Shown here piece after piece: positions 34,405-46,600 of a stretch of DNA of 64,000 nt. A model generated the notes under the pieces. The model saw only the letters and a list, made by a program, of their open reading frames with translations. It ran no database searches and had not been told where the DNA came from. Location of the stretch: positions 4,985,001 through 5,049,000 of the forward strand of contig NC_059554.1 in assembly GCF_905220415.1 (NCBI RefSeq), written 5' to 3'. Position numbers and translations under genes: made by a program. The stretch is from Colias croceus. Taxonomy: Eukaryota; Arthropoda; Insecta; Lepidoptera; Pieridae. Each line of letters opens with the position of its first letter. Position 1 is the stretch's first letter.

Positions 34405-34590
34405 CTAGCTTTCCGCCCGCGGCTTCGCCTGCTTTGTCTAAAACCTAATAAATTATTATACTGTAACCTTCCTCTTAATTCACTCTATCTATTAAAAAAA
34501 AAAACACATCAAAATCCGGTGCGTAGTTTTAAAGATTTAAGCATAGGTACATAGGGTCAGAGAAAGCGACTTTATTACTATGCAGTGTTT
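34405..34590 (-). mobile_element. Helitron-like element
   Basis: A|CTAGCTTTCCGCCCGCGGC on the plus strand, running to gagaaagcgactttatta. It is the uninterrupted counterpart of the split copy at 2194-2555. The far end is not sharply defined. Confidence 0.75.
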
Positions 34591-37500
34591 ATACTAGATG
34601 CATTAGAAGACGTTGTTCTGCCCTATTGCCCGTTTTTTCGTCTTTTCTCTGCATAAGGATCTTCCTTGTGGATTAAGAAAAACCGTTAAAAAATAACCGA
34701 ATTGGTCGAGCCCTTGTCGAGTCGTTCTCAATTAGTGTTGTTAGCAACGCATTTGGCGAATCTTTTTTATTAGGTACTTAGGTATATCTAAGATATTTAT
34801 TACAATTGAGCAATATCATAATATTTTAGCATCATCAATCATCAATCAATCATTAAGATAATTACGTGTATAATAAAGTGTTAATTACGAATATCCATGT
34901 AAATAACGATATTTTTAAATATGGCGAGTTGTTTAAACGCCCTTACATTTGTAACTATATTAATTATCTTCCAAATGGACAATCCACTTGCCTAAGCCAC
35001 TTGCATTATAGATTAGGGAATTTTCCTCACACATTTGCAATAAAACTTTCCACAGGATGTAAATCTTCCAAGCATTCTAGACCGGTCATTTCAGACAATC
35101 CCTCAAAGGGGCCGACGCGATGACATTGTTTATTGACATATCTCGGTTTGGTAACGGCACGTAGCTGTTATCAGCACGTACACAATATCTTGAATTTATC
35201 TAAAACTTTCATACAACTCCTGAAATCAGAACGTTAATATGAAAGATAATAGATAACACGTACGACCCACGACCGATATCGGTTACCTGACTTGGTTCAT
35301 GAGAATTGGATTATTATTATTTATGATTGTTTTACTATATTGGGGACTTTATTATATTACGGCATAATACATTTTTATTTTTTTTATGAACGTGGATTTT
35401 TTTACTAGGGCTAAATAAATGATTGAACTCAATAACCGTGTCGATATGAAATAGAGTCGTACGGTGTTGTATTGCTTATTGCAATAATTATTATCGGCCT
35501 CATGTAAGTAAAATTGTAAATACCGTTAGATTACAATAGCACCGTATGGAAACAATTTGTCAATATACATATTACAATAATTATACTCTAATGGTTTCTA
35601 CATCTACCATCTAAGGGTGACATAATTATACATTAGAGTGATGTTTACTGGGTCAGTTAGGATTATTGTTTTGTCCTTTGTGATAGAAAAATTAATAATG
35701 CTTCATGAAATTTATAAAGACCCTGTATCTAATCTTCTAATCTAACAATATCTTTAAATTTTCCTGAAAATAGAATTTCAATCAAACGAGAATACAGTTA
35801 CTATGGGAGATAAATAATACAACCGGTTAGTTCTTTTAACAAATCAATAATTTAATTAGAAATTAACATTGTACACTAACGATACATTACTCTAACTCTT
35901 AAAGAAAATAATTTATCTATATGTATTACAGTAGGTATTATTAGGCTGAATATTAACGAATATATTTGCGCAGGCGGTAAATATACACATCTATTGAATA
36001 ATCGATTACTTAAACACGTGACTAATTATTATGTAAAGATGATACGGTTAAAATATTTTCTTTAATATTGAATAAGATAAATTTGACTCTTAAACTAATA
36101 CGATTGAGAGAGACATAGAGAAATTTCGAAAATTTTCCTTAAATCTAATTAACATAAGAGAGTACAGTACTTCGAAGTGAAATGAACTGTGAGCTATTGA
36201 TATAAGGTCCATTTTACATCGCAGTCGTACTATTCTCCCCCAAGTTAATGTTAAACAACGCCAAGCCAACCGTTAACGTCTATAAACTTTACACTAAGGC
36301 CGGTACATATTCGTCTCTTACAACAATACATAATATATACTTTAAGTAATAAAGTTTTTTAATGCTCAACTATTAAATAGACTATTGCATTGTTTTGTAA
36401 TCACATTACGCTATTCGTTATCTATGAAAGAGCTCCCTAACAAACCCATGTGACAACATTTCAACATTGGATAAGCTCTTTTATAAATAATCCAATAACA
36501 AGTATCAAGGAGTTAATATTAAACACACGGATAATGCCACTAGCGAAAATTAACGATCTAGACGAAAGCGTAAATAAAATTAATACACATTTCAGGCACA
36601 AATTACTTAACCTAAAAACTGAATCTCATAATATAGTATAGTCGTAAAGTAACAGTCGAATTGCTTATTTTCAAATTTATAGATTTACACCGAAGTGCCA
36701 ACTCAGTAAGAATAGCGAATTTTTAATACAAATAGGAACATAATATTATAATTGAAAAGCACTAGCTACTAAACAGGGAAAAATATATAACATAGCGAAT
36801 GAACCAATAATTTATTTTGGCACATTAAATAATTTTGTGCAAACACTCTTGTCAAGCGAATATAGAAGATGACTATCTAAGGGATAACATAAGACGTTAC
36901 TAGACTAGGATTCCATTCATTTTAACGAATGTACAATGTACTTATGAAAAGAGTTCTACTTAAATATTCGTGCTTCTACCAGCTTCTTTAAAGTCTGACT
37001 AAAACTTGTATTGAATGACTACATAATAGTAACAACGTTATATTCTTAAAATTCATTTAAATGTTTTTTTTCAATTCTGCTCATTATTGTATTCGTGTGT
37101 ATTTAAATCGAATATACATTTAACCATTACATTACTTTCATCAACTCTCTTGGGATTATACAAAATGACGCTAATTTTACTTGTATCGTGTCTATTGTAG
37201 TAGGAAATTGAATTGATATGTCGAAAATACTAGAAATATACTTCATTTGTACTGTCAGAAACTCGTTATTGGTCCATAAAATGAAAACACGTTAAAAACG
37301 AATCGGAAAATATAAGAACTTTAGCGCCTTACAAAATAAGTTGGCAAAAATAGTGCATTTTACCATTTATCACCACTTACATATTTATACAAATAGAGGA
37401 AGCTTAAAAATATATAATACAAAAGAGGGAAGTGTCGTGTGTGTAGAGAAGCGATTTGATAATAAATGCTTCGTTACGATATTCTAAGTTGGGATATTTA

Positions 37501-37595
37501 GTACATAGCTTTTTGTTACAATGAGCCATTTATATAAAGGCCATTATGTTTTTAACGTCATTCTGTAAAACCTAGACGTTCGCATGGTGTGGTGC
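34591..37595. other. Intergenic and likely 3' UTR of the Snap25 distal-exon form
   Basis: AT-rich with no recognisable gene. The part next to 37595 is probably the 3' UTR of the Snap25 isoform ending in exon 7b; its poly(A) site is not fixed. Small frames such as 34866-35123 show no domain. Confidence 0.4.
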
Positions 37596-37661
37596 TTAAG
37601 ATTTTAGCAGCTTATTGGCTCGCTGGTTCGCGACGGCTATGCGCGTCTCGTTACTCTCACC
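37596..37661 (-). CDS. Snap25: Snap25 terminal exon 7b (distal)
   Basis: Acceptor TTTCTAG, then codons for GESNETRIAV ANQRANKLLK and a final S before TAA. Phase 0, as needed after exon 6. It covers the last layers of the SN2 helix. It differs from exon 7a at Ala9 (Lys in 7a), Asn-Lys for His-Glu at 16-17, and one extra Ser. Confidence 0.92.
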   Translation of the reverse strand, partial: GESNETRIAVANQRANKLLKS

Positions 37662-40600
37662 CTAGAAACATTTACATTTTATGATATTAATAAATCATTT
37701 TTTGTACATGATACACAAAACATAAATACATATAATAAATTGATATCATGGTTAATAAATCTACAACATTTATAACTTGGAAAATTAAATTATCTTTTAT
37801 GATGTAACATGTGTCACATAATTTTGAAAAGTACACGTAGCAAGCAAAAAGGAACCATAACCTTTTACTGTTAAAGTTATTTTTCCTTTTTGTTATTTTT
37901 ATTTAGATAAATTAGTTGATGATATACTGTATTCTATAATCGTTGACTTCTATAGGGCTTGCATTTAAACGATTCACAAGTGCCTGGTCAAATGAAAAAT
38001 TTCCCTTATATGCTGGACTGGTTATTAAATTTTATTTGTGTGCAAATAACGAGTATGAATACAAATCATAAAACAACATATGCATATAAATTACATTTGC
38101 CCTTTGACCAGTATTAATTTGCGTAAAATCACAAAAGCTGACACTTGACTTTTAAAAAAATTTTCATAATGGCTAGGCATTAGTTAAAAAATGTATTAAG
38201 CAAAACTATTGTAGCATAATATGTGCATTTACTAAACTGTGTTTAATTAAAATTGTTGTAGACAATATTAGAAAACTGAAATAAATATTATTACTTTTCT
38301 TTCTATTGATCTACGGATTTATTTCGATTTTCTAATGTGCTTTAAACAAAAAAATATGGTATAATCAATACTTACAATATTGCTCTCCGTATGCTCTGTT
38401 TTGTGTATATGTATGTCTCGTGGTTGTGTTCATTTATGATTCACAAAAAGCTAACTAAATGGGACTTTGTATATGTGACAGTGAATATATGAGGGTAAAT
38501 AACATTATTATAGAAAATCACTATACAACACTTGCATTTTATTACTCAAAGTATATTCATAAGCATACCGATATTACATATTAATCTCATAATAAAATAA
38601 AAAATAAATACAAATCTAAATTATACAAAAAATAAAAAATAAAGATTTTCAATCGATAATATATTGATTTAATTTACTAAATAGTAAGCACATATTTAAA
38701 GAAAATCTAAATAATTTTTGTATCAATTTCATAGAAGCAGATATGTTAAGAGATATGTCTAGATAATTTAACATACTGTTATATATTTGAGGAACTAAAA
38801 TTTAATACTATAGGGTCTTTTTATAGATATAATAAATGCGAAAGTTTGTATGCTATTACGATTTCTAGTAAACTACTGAACCATTGTCGTGATAAATTTA
38901 GTTCAAAGATAGCTCACAAATGACATTGAGTTAGCAGTCACTATAAGTACATAATAAAAATAATTCAAAACAATTGAAACATAAGTGCTCCTATGAAATA
39001 TACAAACGAAGATCCGAATGTATTCAGATCAATCTTATTTTACACATCAATTTACTTATTTTCATTCTATTATCACATATCGACCAATGCTTACACGTAC
39101 GTATTCCTCTTCTAATTTATTATCCTTATGTATTTTGTTTTGAGAAAGTTTTCTATGTAGTGGTCAAAATTTTAGGCTAAATTATTATCAGACAATTGTT
39201 TTCAAGTTGCTGAAAGATTTTGCTATAAATACATCCTTATACAATATTCAAAACTTCACGTCTTTTTTCGATTTAAACAGTATTCTTACCAAATAAAGCA
39301 AATACCGGATATAATAAATAAGTTCAGCCCATTCAATAAAATAGCGCGAAACGCAAGGTTCAATTCTAATCAAATATAGAGAAGCATTATAATAATTTTC
39401 CCTTAAGGGATAATAATATTATTATTCCTTTCAATTCCAATTATCAAATAAAGTATATCACGTTATCTTAGCTAATTCCGTTATTTCTCGATCACTCATA
39501 TTGATCATTCCCTTTATTTATTACAATGATACTATACAACGTCAAAATGTCTACATAAAGTTCGTACGATTATTATAATTGATAATATAACTCGGATAAT
39601 GAGAATTACTAAGCAAAATACTGGTTCTTCAGTGCATTGTTGGTCGGTTGCAAACAAAACAGTAGCTTAAAGACTCGAATGAAATAATCGATATTATAAA
39701 CGCTACTACAAATTGAAACGAGGATTATCTAAATGTTCCAAATATTGTCAATTACTGTGCGTGCACGTTACGTACGCGCACGCACACCAACGTACGCATT
39801 CCCGCCTTCGCTATATATAAGTATAACCCATGTTTTGCTCCCGTTATAGTAAAGTGTATAAGTGTGTTGTGTTTGCAACCGACGAGACCACGAGACTGGT
39901 GTGTGTGTATGTGTGTCGCAGCCGCCGTTTACTTGAGGAGCTCGTGGGCGCGCTGGTTGGCGACCTTTATTCTCGTTTCATTCGATTCACCCTACGATAC
40001 AGAACAGTGTTTGTCTTGTCTTGTTTCACACAACAGCATGTTCATTAATAGATACATTAAATGAGCACATTGTTCATGATTGTTATATGTTAGTAACTGA
40101 CAGTTGAGATTACATTTACAATCGAATGTCATGTCCAAGATCTGAGATGTTCATTGATGTGTCAAGGATGTTGTTACTATGATAGCATAGGACAGTATAC
40201 TAGTTTACATACCAATTATATTATATACCATGCAAAAATTAAATGATAATTGAGTGATCGTCATGCGTTTTATACTAAAATTTCTAGCCGATTCCAAGGC
40301 TATACGATAGTGAAAACGGAAGAATCTAAAAATCTAGAGGCCAAATATAAGGGTAAAATTCACAGAGGAGATTTAGAATTTAGAAACGATCTACACATTG
40401 AATATCTAATTAATAATAACGACACTACAGACACCAGTATATCCACATAATTATTTAATTAAAAATCTCAAGAGCAAACATATAGTTAGATCCAACTTGG
40501 ATCTAAATATACATTTGTTTTCAATCAAAAATAAATAACAAAGCTTAATTAATATGAATATACCCGTGTAAAGTCGAAAGGACAGGCGAATAAGCAACAT

Positions 40601-43600
40601 CGATCTACTGAGTCTACTCCTATTCATCATCATGGTAAGAGAATGTGTGAAACGAATGACGTGGTATCTTTACAACCATCAGCAGATCATAGACATTGTA
40701 CAAGTGCTGAAGCGTTTGTGCCAATCGTCCACTCGGAACTAAAAGCTCACACCGATTATCTACATGTTTAACGGCACAATTTTGATTTGCAAAGGGTGAT
40801 CTCTTTAATATTAATACCATCAGAAAACGGATTTTAATATTCTCTGAACCAAATACGGCAATTTATACTGTAACTTATAGAACTGGTAGAGAAAAGAAGT
40901 GAAAAATACAAACTTCATTATTCATAAACAAGAAGTTTAAGTATGAAAAGATTTATCCACTTTTGTTATGACCACGTTCCAAGTTTAGTTCGACATAACA
41001 GCTTTGACCTACTTTAACCTCCGAATGCGGAAAATATTAAATGAGAAAAATATATTGCAATTTAATGAAAGAAAAGTTATTTTAAAACGAAGAATAAAGG
41101 ATTTAAACTTTAGAAAACTGAAAAGAGAAATCTTGAGAGAGATTTTAATAGATGGATTCGAGTTTTATTGTATAGTCTGCACCATAACAAGCCAATTTGC
41201 GAATGAACATAAGCACTACCAAACCAATAAATAATCCCGATTAATTTCAATTTTCATGTCTATCAGGAATAGTTATCTTGGATATTTGTTTCATTATCAT
41301 TGACCAAATTTGCATACAATAACGAAGTAGGGAATAGTATATTATCCTGTTACTTTCTAAAGGATCCTTTGTCCAAAATCAGGTACTAAAATGGCATGGA
41401 ATATTTATCTTATCACTTGAAGAACTTTGACAAAAATTGCCCAAAACACTGAAGACTTGTGAATCCTTCTTCACGAGAACTTTGCTCAAAACTATACCCC
41501 AGGTCAGGTACCAAAATCCTGCCCAAAATTCAGAACGGTACAGACTATACAACCATTCCTTTCGACTATCCAAAGGAGCGATATATGCCCCAATTTCGTA
41601 GGCACAATACCTTGCGGTTGATACGATCGATCTGCCGGTTCTGGTTCTCGAGCTCGGAGCCCATGTCGATGGCCATGTTGCGCAGGTTGCCGATCATCGT
41701 GTTCACTTGGCCCATGTTCTCCTCCATTTCATCCTCGCGCGCGTCGTTCGTTATCCTGCAAAGATGTATCACGTTTAAAAATTAGGATATGCATAGATAT
41801 TAGATATAGAAGCATAGACGTACTATAAACAGGGTACTTAAAATCGTCTGTAAAATTCAAATGAATAAAATACAATCTGATCAAACATTTCAAACTCATC
41901 TCATAAATTTAATATTTTAGTTTTATATCATTTGTTCTACGTACCATTCAATCTATACTCTATATTATACATATATGTAGAAAGAACCTTAGAAAGATAC
42001 GAACCTGCCAATGTACCCAGCCTGTGGGCCGATTCCGTTACGCTCGTCCATCACCCGCTGCGGCTGGTTGTTCACCACTTTGCCGTCATCGTTGCCCTTC
42101 CATGTCCCATCGTCTTCCTTGAATGATGCACCCCTGGAATTTGCACCATGTCCTCGTTATATTTCTTGATCAGTTTAGTTTTACGCTAGTGATTTTCTTA
42201 ATGGAAATTAGGGCCTGTTGGACGCAGTAGGTAAAAATTTATCAAGTAACATTAAATCAAAATTCTACAAAAAATCTAGATTCTATTAAATTTATAGTTT
42301 CAGCTTGATTGACTTTACCACCTCGAAAGCCTTATTGGTTTAGTTAAAAGGGGCATATAGCATAGAAATACAAAAGCGTTTCGTACTTGTTGCAGGGCAG
42401 CACGCAGATGCCACAACATTTCTCCATTCCCGACAGATTTTTCTCCGCTTCACGCATATCAGCGTTTATCTGATCCATGCCCTCCTCGATTCTATCCAAT
42501 TGCTCTGTTTACACACAAGTCATGTTTAAGAGGCGACCCTTGATTATCCACAATTTCTTTAAAGCACCTAAACTTTACTTTCGCGACTTTCTTTATTTAA
42601 TCGTGTATTTTTTTTTTTGTAAATTCTCAACGCTCTCGACAATAACCGGGATAAGTGTAGGCCAAAATCGATCGGGATAAGTGTATCTCAAACAATATTT
42701 GATATTTATAAAGATCGCGGAAGAAAATTCAAATTTATCAATCGCGGAAGAAAATTCAATTTATCCTTGCCCTACACTCGCCCCGGTTAAATTGATAACT
42801 AAATTTACTTTTACCTTGATAATGATGTATGTGCTGATTACTAAGTGAATACCAAATACTCGTTATTGCTAACATTTATAATAATAACAATATAAATAGT
42901 AAACTCTACTCATGCAATCACAGCAAGATTAAAATAGTCGTGCATAGCTAGATGCGTGAGAAAAGAACTAAAAGATGATTCGTTTCGAGTACATAACACA
43001 ATGATAATTTTTAATCTCAAAGTCTCCGTGAGCATCAGAGACCGGAGACACGACAATTATTAACTAATTTTAATACATGGTGATGATAAATTTTACCTTC
43101 ATTATTTATCCATTCTTATTAAACTGTTAGCATATTTTCAATTGAAATTTCAAGTATATAATGATTTTCCATAAACAATATTGACTGGAATTTCAGACAA
43201 AGCCTTACTAAGTTATGAGAGATGTAAAGTAGTACTACTCGATGCTTACCGCCCTGTTCATCCAGCATGACCAGGGTTTTCATGCCCACCTCGTGACTCT
43301 ACAACACAATAATGATGTCACTATAGCTCGCCAAACGAATGAGGTGAGAGGACGGGAGCGGCGCGCGCGCGCGGGCTGCGCTCGGGCGGGCGCCTCGCCT
43401 CGGGACATCTCATACTCATTATAACTCAAAATGATAACTAAATAACAAAACAAAATAAACATAATACATGAACATGATCACGGTGAGCCGCAATTCGGCG
43501 GGCGGCCACTCCTCCGGCGATGGTGTCGAATGAATATATTAGCAAATTAGCGTAAAAATCAAGCCATTCTTGTATGAGTGATTGTAGCAAAGTATGATAA

Positions 43601-46600
43601 TAACACACACAACACATACAGTACATTTTGAGCTATTTTACGTGGAGGAGGGAGCGGCGCGGAGGTGGTGCCGCCCGCCTCGCAGACAGACATATATCGC
43701 ATCGAGCTAACAGTAACAGACCTACTGCACTAACATTAATAGTACGCTGCTAGCCATGGAGATGAAGGCGTATACCATAAATACTCTATACGTCAACAGA
43801 CAATTGGTAAACGCGCAAACATACCAATATCGCAGAATGATAAAGAGAAGAGAATAGTAAATTCGGAAAGATAAATAAATATACCTATAAAAAGCGTTCC
43901 GATCGATAACATCAACGGAAGAACTAAACAGATTGCGCAGCTCATACAAATTAAATCTTCAGCAAAGGATAGAGAAATAGTTTTGGCGACAATTAGCAAC
44001 GAACGGCCATCGGGCTTCTCTATTTACACTATGTTGTCATAATCATCCCCATCGAAACATAGAACATACGCAACATCGATCTGAGATAAGTCGTTATTCA
44101 AGAGAAACGTCAAAGAAAAACAAAGAGATTAATTTATTATACTGCACATTCAACACAGACGTTCTCACGGCTCGACTACCCAGTGTTCAATTTAACTCTT
44201 ACCGCCCTGGTGACTCAACATATGAAGCGCTTGCCCCCCGGCGTCCTCGCTCTATACATAAAATACAAATCAAAATAATATATCGCAGGAGAGAGTCGTA
44301 GGGTGTGTGTGGGGTGGCGGGGGACGGGTGCTCAACAGTGCACGGGTGTCGGCGGGGACCGCACGGGACGCGCGCGGGTGCGGAGCGTGCGGCGGCGTGG
44401 CGAGCGGCGCAGCGCCCTACGCGGCGTGCGGCGGTGCGCGTGCGGCGCGGGAGCGACGCGGCCGGCGGACATCTTACTCTTCGCTTAGTCACACACTGCC
44501 AGCGTTTGGCCCGCTGTCCATATTCATTACACGTATCCGTCTTCGCTGTGGCGTTCCACTCCGCCGGCCGCGGTCGCTCGGCACTAACACACACTACTCG
44601 AACAACGACATGCATGCAGTGAAGCTTGCAGGTAAAAACCAGATTAAAGTCGTATTTGTGCTCAGTTTCTCATGATTCATGAATTATTTTGTGTGATGTT
44701 AAGAGTCGTGCGTTGAGGAGAAGCGTTTCGAATTTACTTTATACGATCTTTCTCAGTTATGTGATTTAAGTAGGTCGAGTTTAATATTTGAAATGCGGAA
44801 TGTAATAGTATCGTAATATCAGAAAACGATTCGTTTGTAAAGTAATCTTATTCGATTTGGCCGGCGTCGACGTTGAAAATAGCGCTCGCTGTCAAGTAGT
44901 GCAAAGTGGTGTATATTAACTACATAATGAAAAATAATACAAAGATGCGGGCGTTCTTGTTAAATTTGTTAGACACACATTAGAAAAACCAAAAGAAAAG
45001 TTAATCGGAAGCCAGCATCTTTGCATGCATTATATAAAAATGTTATTCTCAAATAGCGGTGAATTTCCCCTGGATTTCGTTACCAAACACCCTCTTCGGC
45101 TGAGCGAAAATCCTAGGATGCTTCAACATGGTTAGCGAAAGGTAAAATAGACAAAACTGTAAGTAACTTAGTGTTGCAATTTGCATTTCACTCACCTCCC
45201 TGGTCATCTAGAGCGACCAGAGTTCGTATGCCGGCCTCCTTGCTCTAAACCAGCCGCAGAAACAAAAAGTCAGAGAGCATGTTAGTTGTGAGGGGTACAG
45301 TGGAGTGAATGGATAGTGGGCGAGAGCCGCTCGTGGCACCTCTGGGTACACGAGCAGTGTTCAGTACTTGTTATATTGTGTTTGAAGGGCATTTCCGACT
45401 GTATGAATTTAGCTTTCCTCATCCATACAGTCCGAAGATGTCCTAAGTCTGAACGGTGTTGAGTAATGCGAAGTTGGCACTGTGTTTGTTAAATAACATA
45501 TTTTGTACAGACATGTTTGCAGCAGTAATATATATTGACAACGTAATATTGTTACGTAATCTAACCCATATAAGATAACTTAAAAAAAAATATTAAAAAA
45601 TATATACTTTTATTAAAACACAAATAAAAATAGGATTAAAATAAAAGTATCTAGAGTAATGACATAAGTATTCGACTGTTCTGTATTTGTTGTGAGAGTT
45701 TGCAAGGTGTAGCTCGATATATCTGTTGGAGTCTAGTGGCAGGTACGGCGCGTGTTAACGCCCATTTTGGTAGTATGTGAATGTTCGAGAAGGCATGAAA
45801 TCATACAATAAAAGATTACAGTCAACAACAGAGAGCAGCCACTACACAGAGACCTAATACAGAACAAACTAAAAGAAGAAATAAATAAATAAAGAGAAGA
45901 TTATTGGTAGAGAATTGTTTGGGTTGTTCGTAAAAACGTAAATTGGACATTCATATTCTTTGTTATGAAATTATCAACTGTCAATATGCCAGTGTTGTAA
46001 AGATTGAACTCATTAAAGGAATATAAAGAAGGTGCATCAGAGAAGTGATTCGCCTATATGGCAGAAGGAAATTTAACAGAAGTCTTAATAAGATATTAAA
46101 AGGGTTTTGTTTGAAGCAAGCCCAAGCAAAATCACAAAACTATATTTGGAAGAAGCGCAATAATTTGAACATATATTTTACTAAGGGTACACTGATTAAC
46201 ATCTGACTCTAAGGAGGGCTTTTGGATTCATTCTATTATAATGGGCTTTCATGCTATGGAGAAATAAACATCTAACTTGGTTTAAAAAAAAGGACTTGAC
46301 AGTTAATTTTTGTGAAATATTTTGTTTTAGATTTCTTTAACAAAATCTTAATTACGTCTTTGTTAACTGTCAATTCCAATATTGAGGAATAGGATTCTTT
46401 CAATCCACAATTGTTTAGGTAAAACGCTACGAACAACACAAAGGGCTAAGAAATCTCTAACAGTTGGACACATTTAGACACGGATCATGCAACACCCATA
46501 TAATAACGATAAAATAAATATAATATCATATTCAATTATATTGGCATAAGGTTTCAAATAAAACAATAACCAAGAAAGAAAAGAAAACAAAAATCGAAAG

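Noticed and set aside
40250..41234. Short plus frames in Snap25 intron 6
   Set aside because: AT-rich with no domain; they lie inside an intron on the other strand.
44199..44675. Several overlapping Arg/Ala-rich open frames
   Set aside because: They arise from the CpG-rich block next to Snap25 exon 3b; no domain, and several phases are open at once because stops are rare in GC-rich DNA.
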